A stretch of DNA of 64,000 bases from Tretioscincus oriximinensis (lineage: Eukaryota > Chordata > Lepidosauria > Squamata > Gymnophthalmidae): the NCBI GenBank assembly GCA_022410635.1, contig JAJVDF010000234.1:1631331-1695330 (forward strand), given 5' to 3'. Each line of letters starts with the position of its first letter. Within the stretch, counting starts at the first letter, position 1. The notes under the pieces were generated by a model that saw only the letters and a list, made by a program, of their open reading frames with translations, searched no databases and was not told the DNA's origin. A program made the position numbers and the translations under genes. This document shows, one piece after another, positions 10,421 through 20,880 of this stretch.

Positions 10421-10750
10421 TGTGACGACAGTCAAGGGAAAGTTTTTTTCATCCAGAGAACCATTGTTCTATGGAATTTACTTCCAAAAGTGGTGGTGGT
10501 AGCTAGCAGCCTGGAGACTATTAAGACAGGATTAGACAAGTTCATGGATGCCAGGGGTATAATTAGTTACTAGGATAGATCTCTTAATATTGCCTCCAAG
10601 ATGGAGCAACAGGCAGTATTCCTGAAATACCACTTGCATGGAGTTGAGAACAGGTGTGTTTGCCTTCTTCTGTTTCAGACTGCACATTTGCAATTGGTGG
10701 GGCACTCTGTTAGATAGAATGCTGGACTAGATGGGCTCAGCTGCTTACAG
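10421..10750 (+). mobile_element. CR1-clade LINE, 3' end
   Basis: Old copy of the CR1-type family. Landmarks in order are tttttttcatccagaga, gtggtggtagctagcagcctgg, the tail of the coding region (tagacaagttcatggatg), the 3'UTR phrase gatggagcaacaggcag, gaataccac-type sequence, and gctggactagatgggctc. It is 5' truncated and heavily diverged. Confidence 0.85.
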
Positions 10751-11370
10751 TGATTTCAGCACCCACTGCTTAGTACAATTGTCAATCAAGGCAGTGCTAA
10801 TGCAGGACATGACCTTGATCCACAGACAGGTTATAAAATGCACCATTGTGANATATTTTTATAGTAATTCCCCAACATAGCTGCTATATACTGTTCTGTC
10901 TTCCTACTGTACTGTATACATTTTGTGTATTCTGATTTGCAGATAAACCTCCTGTTCTCCACTGAAAGTGGCTGTTCTTCAGTAGTCTAACTTTATTAAA
11001 GTTACAGNCAAAGTAAATAAAGCTGATAAGCAGATAATCATTAAAAACTGAGTGTCCTACAGAAGGCTTAACAAACATGTAACATCTGGTATCTATACAT
11101 AATAATATCTATGGTGTTACAACATAACAATAAGGTTTGTTCACCATGTATGCTCTGAATAAGCAGCTAAGGCACATTGCAAAGTAGGCTGGCTGACTGA
11201 AGATGGGGTCTGTCCTTCTTGGAGCATTGAAAAAATTGAGGATGCCATGCCATAATAAGTTGATTGTTTGATCACATGACATTGCTGTTAACAAGGGACT
11301 TTCATTATTAGTTAATCTCACCATTAAATTGAGTTCTTACCAGAAACTTATACATAAAGTATATAACAAT
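10751..11370. other. Unassigned sequence
   Basis: No recognisable gene or repeat. Confidence 0.55.
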
Positions 11371-11371
11371 T

Positions 11372-11556
11372 AAGACCCTGTCCAGATGGAGCCTTATTCT
11401 GAGTCACATCTCGGGACAGAGCTTGGCCATCCTCACACCAGTATAGACTATGATTGGCCGCATTGAGGGTCTGCCATAGTTACATTACCATGTGGGTGAT
11501 AGGCTTCCATTCTGAGGTACAGCCCATGTCAAGGTTTCATGTGGACAGGGCCTTAG
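11372..11556. mobile_element. Short DNA transposon (MITE), AAGRCCCTGTCC ends
   Basis: About 185 bp bounded by taagaccctgtccagatgg on the left and catgtggacagggcctta on the right, which are inverted repeats. Internal sequence (ccttattctgagt, acagagcttggcc, tatagactatgattggc) matches the outer element at 50284-51164 and the relic near 59740-59860, defining a family. It encodes nothing. A hAT-type origin is inferred from the relative with an 8-bp duplication. This copy's own duplication is not clear. Confidence 0.75.
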
Positions 11557-11787
11557 ACATAACTGTGAATGTTCTTTAGAACCATTGCATGAACATCTTG
11601 TCCTCTGTTCATGGGTGGAACATACACTGTAGAGTAAGAATTGCGATTTTCTCTATTCTAGGAAAACCCAACATGTGTTTTCCCCAAATAGTGCAAAAAT
11701 CTGCCTTCTGGATTCTTAACATGTGGTAGCTTTTAAACACCTCACAACAGGAAACTTGTAACTAAATACGCATATATTCAACAGAGA

Positions 11788-11965
11788 TATCAGAGTTCCA
11801 AGCCCTTTGTCAGCCATGGGAGGGGTGAGTGCTCCCTCTTGGCCTTAGTTTAACCAGCTCTGCTAAAAGCAAAGAAATCTGCAAGTAGATAAATGAGNAT
11901 CACAATAATGTGATGGGAAGACAGAATGGTTGTAAGCCTTTGGGTGAGGAGGGGTATAAAAACCA
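11788..11965 (+). mobile_element. tRNA-derived SINE fragment
   Basis: Diverged copy of the SINE at 51883-52286. Shared landmarks are the B-box-like gttccaagccc, gggaggggtgagtgctccct, gcaagtagataaatg, agacagaatg, taagcctttggg and gggtataaaaacc. The A-box end is missing or unrecognisable. Confidence 0.7.
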
Positions 11966-12714
11966 GATTCTTTTTCTTCTAAATATTTTTTGGTTGTGAA
12001 AAAAAAAATGACAGCTGTATTTTTGGACCTTACTAGCAAAACTATGTAAAATTGCAGATTGATAGACAAGTGTTACAAAATATATTTTGCACAGAGANAC
12101 TTGAGGTTTTGTGTTNNTTTTTTTGCATTGAACTTAGCATGTTTTGAGAACTTTATCCAGCAATCAAATACAGCAAAAATAATGGAAATTTTTATTAAGG
12201 CCTACAAATTGAAGAGGAATAACATATTTCAGTTAATTGACTCAAAAGATCTACTGATGGGTCATCCCAGGCTGTAATCCAACTTCTGTCCACTGTCGGA
12301 ATGCAAAATCACAGTAACAAAGTGAACAGGATTTTTTTTCTCCACAATATTTAAACGAAAGGTCGGCTTTCTGAGTTAGAGAGTATCAAAAGAAAACACT
12401 TTCATATTTTGCTGATGGGTTCACTGACTCTGAAAATGAATTGAAACTGGACTACAATTTAGGGGTGACCAGAACCCTAGACCCCTAGATTATTTTAGAA
12501 AAGCAGATCACAGCATTGTCAGGAAAGTGATACTGCTGCACACTCTAAATTCACTCAAGCAAAGAAAAAAAAGAGATGTGACATGCCATTTTCAGATCAT
12601 CCCCAAAAGATAGGAAAGACTGGACTTTCCGTATTTTTATTTCTGTTCCAAGACATAATNCAGAATGAGGCNGAGTGTANGAAGGGCCAGAGGAAAAAAG
12701 ACATCTGTCCTTAG
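11966..12714. other. Unassigned sequence
   Basis: No recognisable gene or repeat; includes a short A run (12000-12009) and several N bases. Confidence 0.5.
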
Positions 12715-13845
12715 TGAGTGATATTGCTTACAGGGTCATCAGCAAACATGGCTACTTTACTATTTACCTCAGCATCCAGATCATTTATAAACATATTGAA
12801 AAGCAAGGGTCCCAGTACAGATCCCTGGGGTACCCCACTTCTTACCTCTTTCTACTCCGAGAACTGTCCATTTAATACTACCCTCTGTTTTCTNTCTTTT
12901 AGCCAGTTTCCAATCCAGGACAANGTCTGTCCTCTTATACCATGAGTATGGAGCTTTTTTAGAAGCCTTTGATGAGGGGCTTTATCAAAAGCCTTCTGAA
13001 AATCTAGATAGACAATATCAACTGNATCCCCTTTATCTACATGTTTGTTAACACTCTCAAAGAATTCTAGCAAGTTGGTAAGGCATGATTTACCTTTGCT
13101 GAAGCCATGCTGAGTTTCATTCAGCAATGCGTGCATCTCCATGTGTTTAGTAATTTTGTCCTTAATTATGGTTTCCAACACTTTACCTGGAATTGATGTT
13201 AAACTGATGGGTCTATAATTTCCGGGATCACNCCGGGATCCTTTTTTGAAGATTGGTGTTGCATTAGCTACCTTCCAATCTATTGCTACTATGCCTGACC
13301 TTAAGGAAAGATTAAATATTTTGGTTAGAAGTTCAGCAATTTCGCATTTGAGTTCTTTAAGAATTCTTGGGTGAATGCTGTCTGGCCCTGGGGATTTATA
13401 AATGTTCGGCTTATTTAGGCTAGCAAGGACCTCCTCCCTTGTTANCTCTATCCCGTTTAATTCCTCTGGTGTTCTTTCTGAGAAAACTAAANCTGTTGCG
13501 TGCAAATTCCCTTTGTCTTCTTCAGTGAAAACGGAAGCAAAAAATTCATTTAACCTCTCTGCAATCTCCACGTCCTCTTTGATTATGCCCTTTTGTCCAT
13601 TGCTNTCGAGTGGTCCGACTGCTTTCCTGGTAGGATTCTTATTTCTGATATATTTGAAAAAGTCCTTATTATTTCTTTTAATATTCTTTGCAATGTGCTC
13701 CTCAAAGTTTTTCTTCGCATCCCTGACTACCACCTTGCATTTGATTTGNCACAGTTTGTGCTCCCTTCTGTTCTNCTCACTAGGATAAGCCTTCCACTTT
13801 CTAAATGAGTTTCTCTTCATTCTAATTACTTCCTTTACTGCTAGG
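12715..13845 (-). pseudogene. CR1-clade LINE ORF2, N-terminal RT region, truncated at both ends
   Basis: On the minus strand the frame at 13895-12852 reads through the pre-RT linker (VKEVIRMKRNSFRKWKAYPS, FFKYIRNKNPTRKAVGPL) and RT blocks: SPGPDSIHPRILKELK, ATPIFKKGSR, DPGNYRPISLTSIPGKVLE, TQHGFSKGKSCLTNLLEFFE, YLDFQKAFDKAPHQRLLKK and LSWIGNWLK. It ends at about 12728 within the catalytic FADD box, so the rest of the RT, the C-terminus and 3'UTR are missing. The endonuclease domain upstream is also missing. Several N bases interrupt it. Frame is otherwise unusually continuous for a 3'-deleted copy. Confidence 0.9.
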
Positions 13846-14365
13846 GGCGGGAGCAGGGGAAGGTCTAGATGGGGAGTNAGACAGCTTCCCAGCACTCCTC
13901 AGCCGGCCCCCACAGGACCTCCCACCCTCCCTATGGTGCCCCCAACTGGGTCCCCCCTTCATGCCTGGGCTGTACCACCCCCCAGCCAAGAAAATGGGAT
14001 GTCTGAATTTAGAGCAAAGTTTAGGGAGNCCATGGGACAAGTGACCGCAATCATGGAAAGGCTAGTTAACTCGAATGGAGCAACCTCTTCTCCCGCAGCC
14101 ACAGCTCCAGACCCAGAGCAGGAGACGAGTGCCATGNAGGGGGTGGCAAAAGATCCAATGGAGGGCACCAGCCAAGCAGCTCCAGTGGCAAGTAATGGGG
14201 AGCATGACAAGGGTGAAAGGGGCAGATGTCGCCACCGCAGGAGGAGAGAGTCCAGCTCATCATTAGGTACCAGTGNTTCCTCTTCTTCAGGGGAAAGGGA
14301 TGGGGACGTAGGGCCTATTGGCGGGCANAGACCCCAGGTTCCGGCATGCCCAGATGGCTGATAAA
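13846..14365 (+). CDS. Unidentified GC-rich Arg/Ser-rich ORF, possibly a retroelement ORF1
   Basis: An open frame at 13933-14361 encodes 142 residues: a Pro-rich start, FRAKFREXMGQVTAIMERLV (a possible short helix), an acidic middle, then CRHRRRRESSSSLGTS and SSSSGERDGD. The block is markedly GC-richer than its surroundings and begins exactly where CR1 homology ends. Low-complexity Arg/Ser tails of this type occur in ORF1 (gag-like) proteins of DIRS/Ngaro elements, which is my best guess, but there is no diagnostic motif. It could equally be a chance ORF in a GC-rich repeat. N bases lie inside. Confidence 0.35.
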
Positions 14366-14535
14366 ATGTTGCAAGGCTCCCATAGNCAACGCCAGAAATC
14401 CATCTCAGAAATANGACTGAATGTATAATTTTGACTTTTCGTTGTTACTGGGTTGAGCAAGCAGGGTGGTGGTGGTAGGGGTGTATGTTCATATTTGTTT
14501 GAAAAGCAATAAAAAGTATTATTGAAAAAAAAGTG
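14366..14535 (+). mobile_element. L1-like LINE 3'UTR and A-rich tail
   Basis: Short stretch with gggtggtggtggtaggggtg, tgtatgttcatatttg, caataaaaagtattattg and an A run, the layout of an L1-type 3'UTR with poly(A) signal. No coding sequence of L1 is recognised in front of it. Confidence 0.5.
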
Positions 14536-17500
14536 TTCTCGAATGAAAGGGTGCTTCCATTCCTAATCATTTTTGNTGCAGTATATTTGTCTTTCTGCAG
14601 TTCTAAATACATTATTTGTGACCAGCCAAGAGTAAGCAGTTCTAACCAACTTCAAATCAGTTTTAAGTGTAGAAATCTAACTTCCCAGTCACAACTTTTA
14701 TTCTATTTTGCTATTGTCATTAAGTTCTGTATTAAGAAGGGTATAATAAGTGGAGTTGTTGGCAGAAGGCCAAAGAAAGATTTGCTAAAGAAAAAATAGC
14801 AGATCAACATACACACAAAAATATGAACACAAGAGTCTGGTTTTCTTTCCACAAAGGAAGGCACATTTACTTGCAAAAATTCCAAAGGAAATAAACTCTG
14901 TTCTTTGCAAACAAGAAAAAGCAAAAATTCACAGAGTTTAAGCGAGCAGCTGTTAACATCACAAAACTGTTTGAAAAGAAAAATAACAGCAACAATAAAG
15001 CAACTACTAGAAAAAAAACCAAATATATCAAAATATAGCAGCAAACTAACCTAACACCATACAGGCTAGTGCTGGATAGGAAAAAAAACCCAGGAAGACT
15101 ACACAGTAGCAAGACCATACAATGATCTTCAGATTCTCCCACAAGGAATACATGGAGGCATTGCTACCTAAATACTGTTCCACACCCTTTAACAAGTTAA
15201 ACCTGTAAAGAGTGCAACTTGGTTCTTAAAGAATACCCAGTACAAATGTTAGAAAAAGAAGTTTCCCCAAGCATAATATGCCCATATGTTTTGTAAAAAA
15301 CCTAACAATTTCAATTTATGCTTAGCTAGCATCATTACAGGATGCCTGCAGATACAGACTTGAAAATTGCTATTTAAGCAATAAACCATCAAACATATGA
15401 ATGTAATAGTAATCAGCCTATGTGTATAAACAATGATCAAGTCATTTTCTTCCTGAGAGGGTGGAGGAGGAGTGGAATGGCCTTCAGCCTTTTTCTTTTT
15501 ATTCTGAGTTTCTTGTTTTCATAAAAACCTCGGGAACTACATAAAGGTCAAGGAAAATGCTGATTTCTTTACTCTCACAACTAGACTGAAAAAGTACTGA
15601 TCATAATCTCATCAATTTCAAGGATCATAGAGGGTATGCAACATTTTCTACTAAATGCTCACAACTTGGGAAAATATATCCTAAAAATAAAAGGCAGCTG
15701 TCTACTTCCTCAAAAACAGAATAAGACTTTAGAATTCTCTCCAGTCTTAAAAAAACTNTTTTAGAGTTTTTCATCATTTATGTTGTATTTCAATTTTCTG
15801 AAGACGTTTTGACTTTTCCAAATGACCTGTCTGCAATTATTTGTCAAATTCATTGATAAATTCCTATCTTTTTCAATATTTCCNCCTCTCTTTGGATGAT
15901 TTTATTTTTAAGTATATTTTGACAGAAGATTCTGTTGTATAAAGGTAATTATGTAAATCTCATATCTCTTTCTTCTTCTGTATACAACAAAACGACATAT
16001 GGCATTAGGGGAAAAAATGGTGCTGTCTGAATTTCAAATGGAAAATGTGTCTTTTCTACCCAGCTGTTGCAAAACAGAGNGAGGGTGGGTGGGAGAGGTA
16101 ATGAGAGAGAGGAGGAGGGAAGTCAGGTACCTAAATCACCTAAGAATTCTCGTCGGCAAAGGACCAAAATGGTGGCACCTGGCCCTTATAGGTGGCATTG
16201 CCTGGATGTGCAGGAAACACATAATTGCCACCACAGAAAACATGGCAGCAACCAGCAAGGTGGCTGGAGCCCTGCCGGCAATTTGCGACCCACTTTAACG
16301 TGGATCGTGTCATTTGTATTCCATCTGATATCTTATTGTAAAAATACTCTGAACATATAGCATANGTTCTTTCCTTATTTCACTCCAATTACAGCTTCTT
16401 TGCCAATGTAAACAACATGTCAAAATGATCCAATAATCTGCCATAATTCTGCAAGTTGTTACTTCTCAACAGCTTTTGAAACTTTTAAAAGTTCTCCTTT
16501 CCAAGTGGTTGGATCGATTTCAGTGGCANAAGGACTACTATGATAAGGAGGTTTCCTCCTCTATACCATTCTCACTAGCCCTGATTAGTAGTTACTTCAG
16601 AATCAGAGTTGGGTGCTCTCTTTAATGATGTACATGTTGGACAGAAATGGGTAAATTACAAAGTTGGTTTGGTTGTGTTTGTTTATGTTTTACTCTATAT
16701 AAATGGAGTCCATAAATTTCTAATGCTGCTTCTGAGTCCCAGTGCTTCCAAACAGAGGAAATTGCTGCCTAGGGGATTACTTTCAACAGCACACAATGCG
16801 TGCCCGACTTCCAGTTATCTCAAAAAAATGGCGTGTGCTTTCTGCAACATTCCAAATTCTGCAGAAGCTCTGTTCCTTTCCTGCACATACAAACACACAC
16901 ATGCATGCANGAATGCACAAACTCACAAAGATGTGGAGCAGGAAGGAAGAAGAAAAAGTATTCATCTAATAACAGAGTTAGACCATCCCATCCTAAGTGA
17001 CTTCATCACTGAGGCTGCACAAGAGGAAGCCAACAACTGTCTCACTGCAAACAAGCTGGGCAGGCTATAGGGCTTCAGCTTCTTGCTCCAACAGGGATTA
17101 GTTCTTGAGATCAAAAAGGCCTACTGGAAGTAATCTAGAGGGTTTTCCTTTCTTATTTTGTAAGTATTTAACTGCTGGGTACAAAGCTCAAAAAGGGGAT
17201 TAAAATTGTGGACTTTTTCCATTTCATCCAGAATATTCTTCATAGATACTAAAATTGTGCATTGTCCATGAAATCCAAGGCCAGCCCTATTGGTAAAATT
17301 CATTTTCCAGATCAATAAATGGCATGTAAAAGGCCTTTGAACTTGGAACTACATAGACTACAGAATTTGACCCTGGCACTATGTCATTGTCAAGACAATG
17401 GAAAGTTCATCTTTATTGAAGCTGAGCAAATTAAATTGCTTTCATAGTGAGTTTTTTTTTCTTTTGAATTCCCCCACAAAGCAACAAGGGGAACCAACAT

Positions 17501-18487
17501 CTAATGACAGGAACCTTAGGATCAGNCAGTTGCAAGCAAAGAATTACACCAGTGTTTGATGGAAAATATAGATGAATTCATGAGGAAGAGAGGAAAAAAA
17601 GTATACCTTTTATATCTTATTTTATAGAAAAAATGCTACAAAAGACATCTTTTAAATTCTGTAACTTTGTTGAGCTGCTAAGGTTCCATAATTATGTACC
17701 TGTAGATTTTTTTCTAAAAGCCTCTGGTGTTTATAAACACCAAATCAAGTTTCTAGTTCATTTATTTTACCTNTTTCACCTTTCAATTTTTGGAATATTA
17801 TGAAATACCTGTCAGTTATTAAAAAGTCATAAAGAAATTATTCCAATGATTTCAGAAGGTGTATTGAGGTTTAAAGTTTTATTGAGGTTCAAAATTAAAT
17901 TTTGCCAATGATACCAAGGAATAAATTATTTATGGAATGCCATGAAACATGAATAATTCAGGTTATGCTTTTAATTAGGTACTAAAAAAAAGTCAATATC
18001 AGTCTATCATGATTTCAGTGACTTAGGATCAGATATTTTCTTGAAATCAAACCAAAGCAAAAACAAAGCAAAACTTTTCTCAAAAATCAAATTAACTAGC
18101 AATTATTATAGACTTTATTGCAACAGAACTGCTATCAATATTNCTTAGGCTTCAAAGCCACTAAATATTATCATATAATACATATGAAATATCAAGAAAT
18201 TAGAATTGCAACAATAAGAATTTTAATGGCAATACAGTGGCAATATCACAGCCAGAGGGGGGAGAAGCTGTGAATGCTGATGCCTGTCATTATAATGGAG
18301 AATAATGCTTTACATTAAAACAGTACTTCCGCAGCATATTATTATTATTACTACTACATTTCTTCAATGTTATGGAAAGGTATGACTGATGCTCTTCTAC
18401 TTCTTTATCGTAGGTTGTATACATTTTATGACATTCAGTTTACCATTTTTTTAAGCATCAGTTTGTCACAACTATATTTAAAATATC
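14536..18487. other. Unassigned sequence, about 4 kb
   Basis: No gene or classified repeat recognised. Open stretches at 14703-15142 (-) are Phe/Leu-rich products of A/T-rich DNA; those at 16609-17070 (+) show no domain. A slightly GC-richer patch at 16080-16300 (caaaatggtggcacc, aacatggcagcaacc) may be an old repeat that I cannot name. Confidence 0.5.
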
Positions 18488-18490
18488 TAA

Positions 18491-18884
18491 GGCTGCATGC
18501 GTACGACGACTTAAAAACTGCTACAGTGCTCTCAATCTGGAATATAGCAATTGCATGTCCGTGCACACCAAACATGTATATTCTGTGACCAATGCCCCAG
18601 TTCGGTAACATCGCTCATTGATTTCATTGCATTGCAGACTGAGATTTTTTTTATACTCACAACAGCTAATAGAAAAAACTGCCGTGTTCTGAACTGTTTT
18701 AACATCTTGTGTCTAATTTCTGCACACGCATANGGTTACAAGAGTACAAGGTTCTCTGGAACAATACCCGAACATCAGAGCAAGAGTTTATTGTGGTCGA
18801 ATACTGAAAAATGCTTAGCACGTGTGCTCAAAACTTCCTGATTGCACTCCGAATGAGGTAGGAAATAGCTGTGTGCATGCAGCC
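18491..18884. mobile_element. MITE with GGCT...AGCC ends and TAA duplication, copy 1
   Basis: 394 bp bounded by ggctgcatgcgtacgac and gtgtgcatgcagcc, inverted repeats with a perfect 10-bp terminus. Flanked by TAA at 18488-18490 and 18885-18887. The interior (aaaaactgctacagtgctc, caaacatgtatatt, gttttaacatcttg) matches the element at 50309-51055. Three-bp duplications with TNA sequence suggest PIF/Harbinger-type mobilisation, as inference. No transposase is encoded. Confidence 0.8.
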
Positions 18885-19739
18885 TAAGAACTGTAAAAAG
18901 TCAGCATACAGGCACTAATAATTATTAATTTTGTTATCTTTTTAACTTAATTTAAAAGTACACTTCACTATAANTCTAGTAGTCAAGTACTAGACGTTTA
19001 CATGGTGCTACTACCACATTTTTAATGCATTATAAAGGTGCAAGTTCTAATAATCCTCATACACCCTTGACACATATGTGAAAAGTATATATTCTACATG
19101 ATCGTCTGATAATTCAGTTGGCATTCCAGGAGAGAGCACTATAAAGCCAAAATAAAGGGAAGCAGTTTGATAGAATTTTTTCCCAGTCACTACTATATTG
19201 TCACAACCCAGTTGAATTTTTTCATCACAGAGAAATGGATTTTCATTGCTTGACAAAACTTTTGGGGTGATTTCAAGTGTTTGATTAAACAATCCTCATG
19301 TATACTCTTTATGTGGCAGGGAGTGGTGACTGAAGCATTTTAAGAAGCCCTCATGCAGATCTGGCTTTCGTAATGGGAAATGTGGGAAAAATACTGTCTT
19401 ATGATCAGTGTAAGGGCAACTACTGTTTTAGTACTGTCTGTGCAATTATAGATGGATCTACAGAGTTATAAGGATCATTAAGCAATATATCCTCANCTTT
19501 AACACAACTGTTAACTTCTGCAATGCAGCTTGAGTTAATTAGNAAACTAAATTGCAAAAACTTCTCATAGCCAATCAAGTCATCATGGCTGCCAAAATAA
19601 CAGCTTGAAATGACACTACAAGGAGAATTCTTTTTTCCCCTTTGAAAAGTTCTGAAAATTAAACTTATCTTAAGTCAGAACAATGGTATAATGNATTAGC
19701 AGCACAACACATGTGATTTGATTGGTAAAAACTATCTCT
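18885..19739. other. Unassigned sequence
   Basis: No recognisable gene or repeat. Confidence 0.5.
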
Positions 19740-19897
19740 TTACTCAGGCTTTGACCCCTAGTTTCCCTCTGCAGAGACGGAGGGTATGGATCTTTCAAAT
19801 GTTTTACCAATGTGTTTTTATGTTACTTTTAATTTTCTGTTATCCACTTGGAACCATTGTGAAGAGTAGGATATAAATAAATAAATATCTGTTGACT
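19740..19897 (+). mobile_element. LINE 3' tail (probable L2-like)
   Basis: Ends in tgttatccacttggaacc, agaagagtagg-like sequence and ggatataaataaataaata, the typical end of L2-like elements and their SINE partners. No coding part remains. Confidence 0.5.
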
Positions 19898-20404
19898 TAG
19901 GCTTTCTAATGACTACATTGAATTTTTATGTACATTTGATAGTAGCCTATATAAATGTGAATGCTTTTTTGCCCTTGATCACAATGGACAATATTTGGGA
20001 AGATCCCCATCAGANTAACTTTGGTCAAATTAACCATTAGAAGTTTTCTAGGCTGCTGTCTATATAAGAAATAGAATAGTATCAGAAGAACACTAATAAA
20101 ATAAACGATAAACTTGACATTTAGTGTTTTAAAAGTAGAATTGCTATTCAGTGAATGAATCAAACTTTTGCAAAGGTTATGTCTTACTCTAGTTTAAAAA
20201 TGTACAGTCAATACATAGAATTATGAAGAGAATTTATGATGAATAGTACAATGTGTGCCCATTGTAAAGTAGTAAAATTGCATGGCAGGAAATATTAGAC
20301 GAGGATGGAAATGAAAGTGTTGCTGAAACTTTGTACAGTTCTGTTCTCATATTGACTTAGGACTTTGAGGCAGATGTCTTATTATTAAGAATGTTGAAAT
20401 AGCA
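19898..20404. other. Unassigned sequence
   Basis: No recognisable gene or repeat. Confidence 0.5.
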
Positions 20405-20520
20405 ATTCAATACATCCTCATTATTTGCAAGGATTAGGTTCCAGGGAAAAGAAAGGCAGGCTAAAATTCACAAATAATGATGGACCTGAAGCAACCTATT
20501 TCTAACAGCCCTCATTTTGA
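20405..20520. mobile_element. Possible Tigger/pogo-like DNA transposon end
   Basis: The phrase cctcattatttgcaagga, ggttccaggg, then caggctaaaattcacaaat and aatgatggacc resembles the terminal region of Tigger-type elements, in which a short sequence recurs in degenerate form. Identification is by resemblance only. Confidence 0.35.
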
Positions 20521-20790
20521 ATCAAGTAAATTTTTACTAGGGAATGATCACACATGCATACTGAGACATCCTCTGGCTGAAGTTGAATCTGAAAGGGTTC
20601 ATACATAAAGGGGGTTTAGGTGGAAAATGTCTTAATTCTCAGGCTAGATTCTGAAGCCTGAGAATTGACACCCCTTTATCATTCTTGATTTAACAACAAC
20701 AAGAGAGACTCTTTGAGCTGGAGAACAAATGCTGCCAGCAAGTAACCATCAGGGCCACAGAAATTCAGTAAAGCAAATTCCTAGTCACTA
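20521..20790. other. Unassigned sequence
   Basis: Nothing recognised. Confidence 0.5.
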
Positions 20791-20880
20791 TTTATTATTT
20801 ATTTATTATACTTATAACCCCCCACCCACCCCATACCTGAAGGTCTCAGTGGACCCAATAATAAAAACAGTACAGTGAGT
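20791..20880 (-). mobile_element. L2-like LINE 3' tail
   Basis: Plus-strand reading ttatttatttattatactta, ccatacctgaaggtctcag and aataaaaacagtac matches the 3' end of the L2 element at 28870-29090 (there ttatacctgaaagtctnag, aaaacagtaaaac). Only the last about 90 bp remain. Confidence 0.6.
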
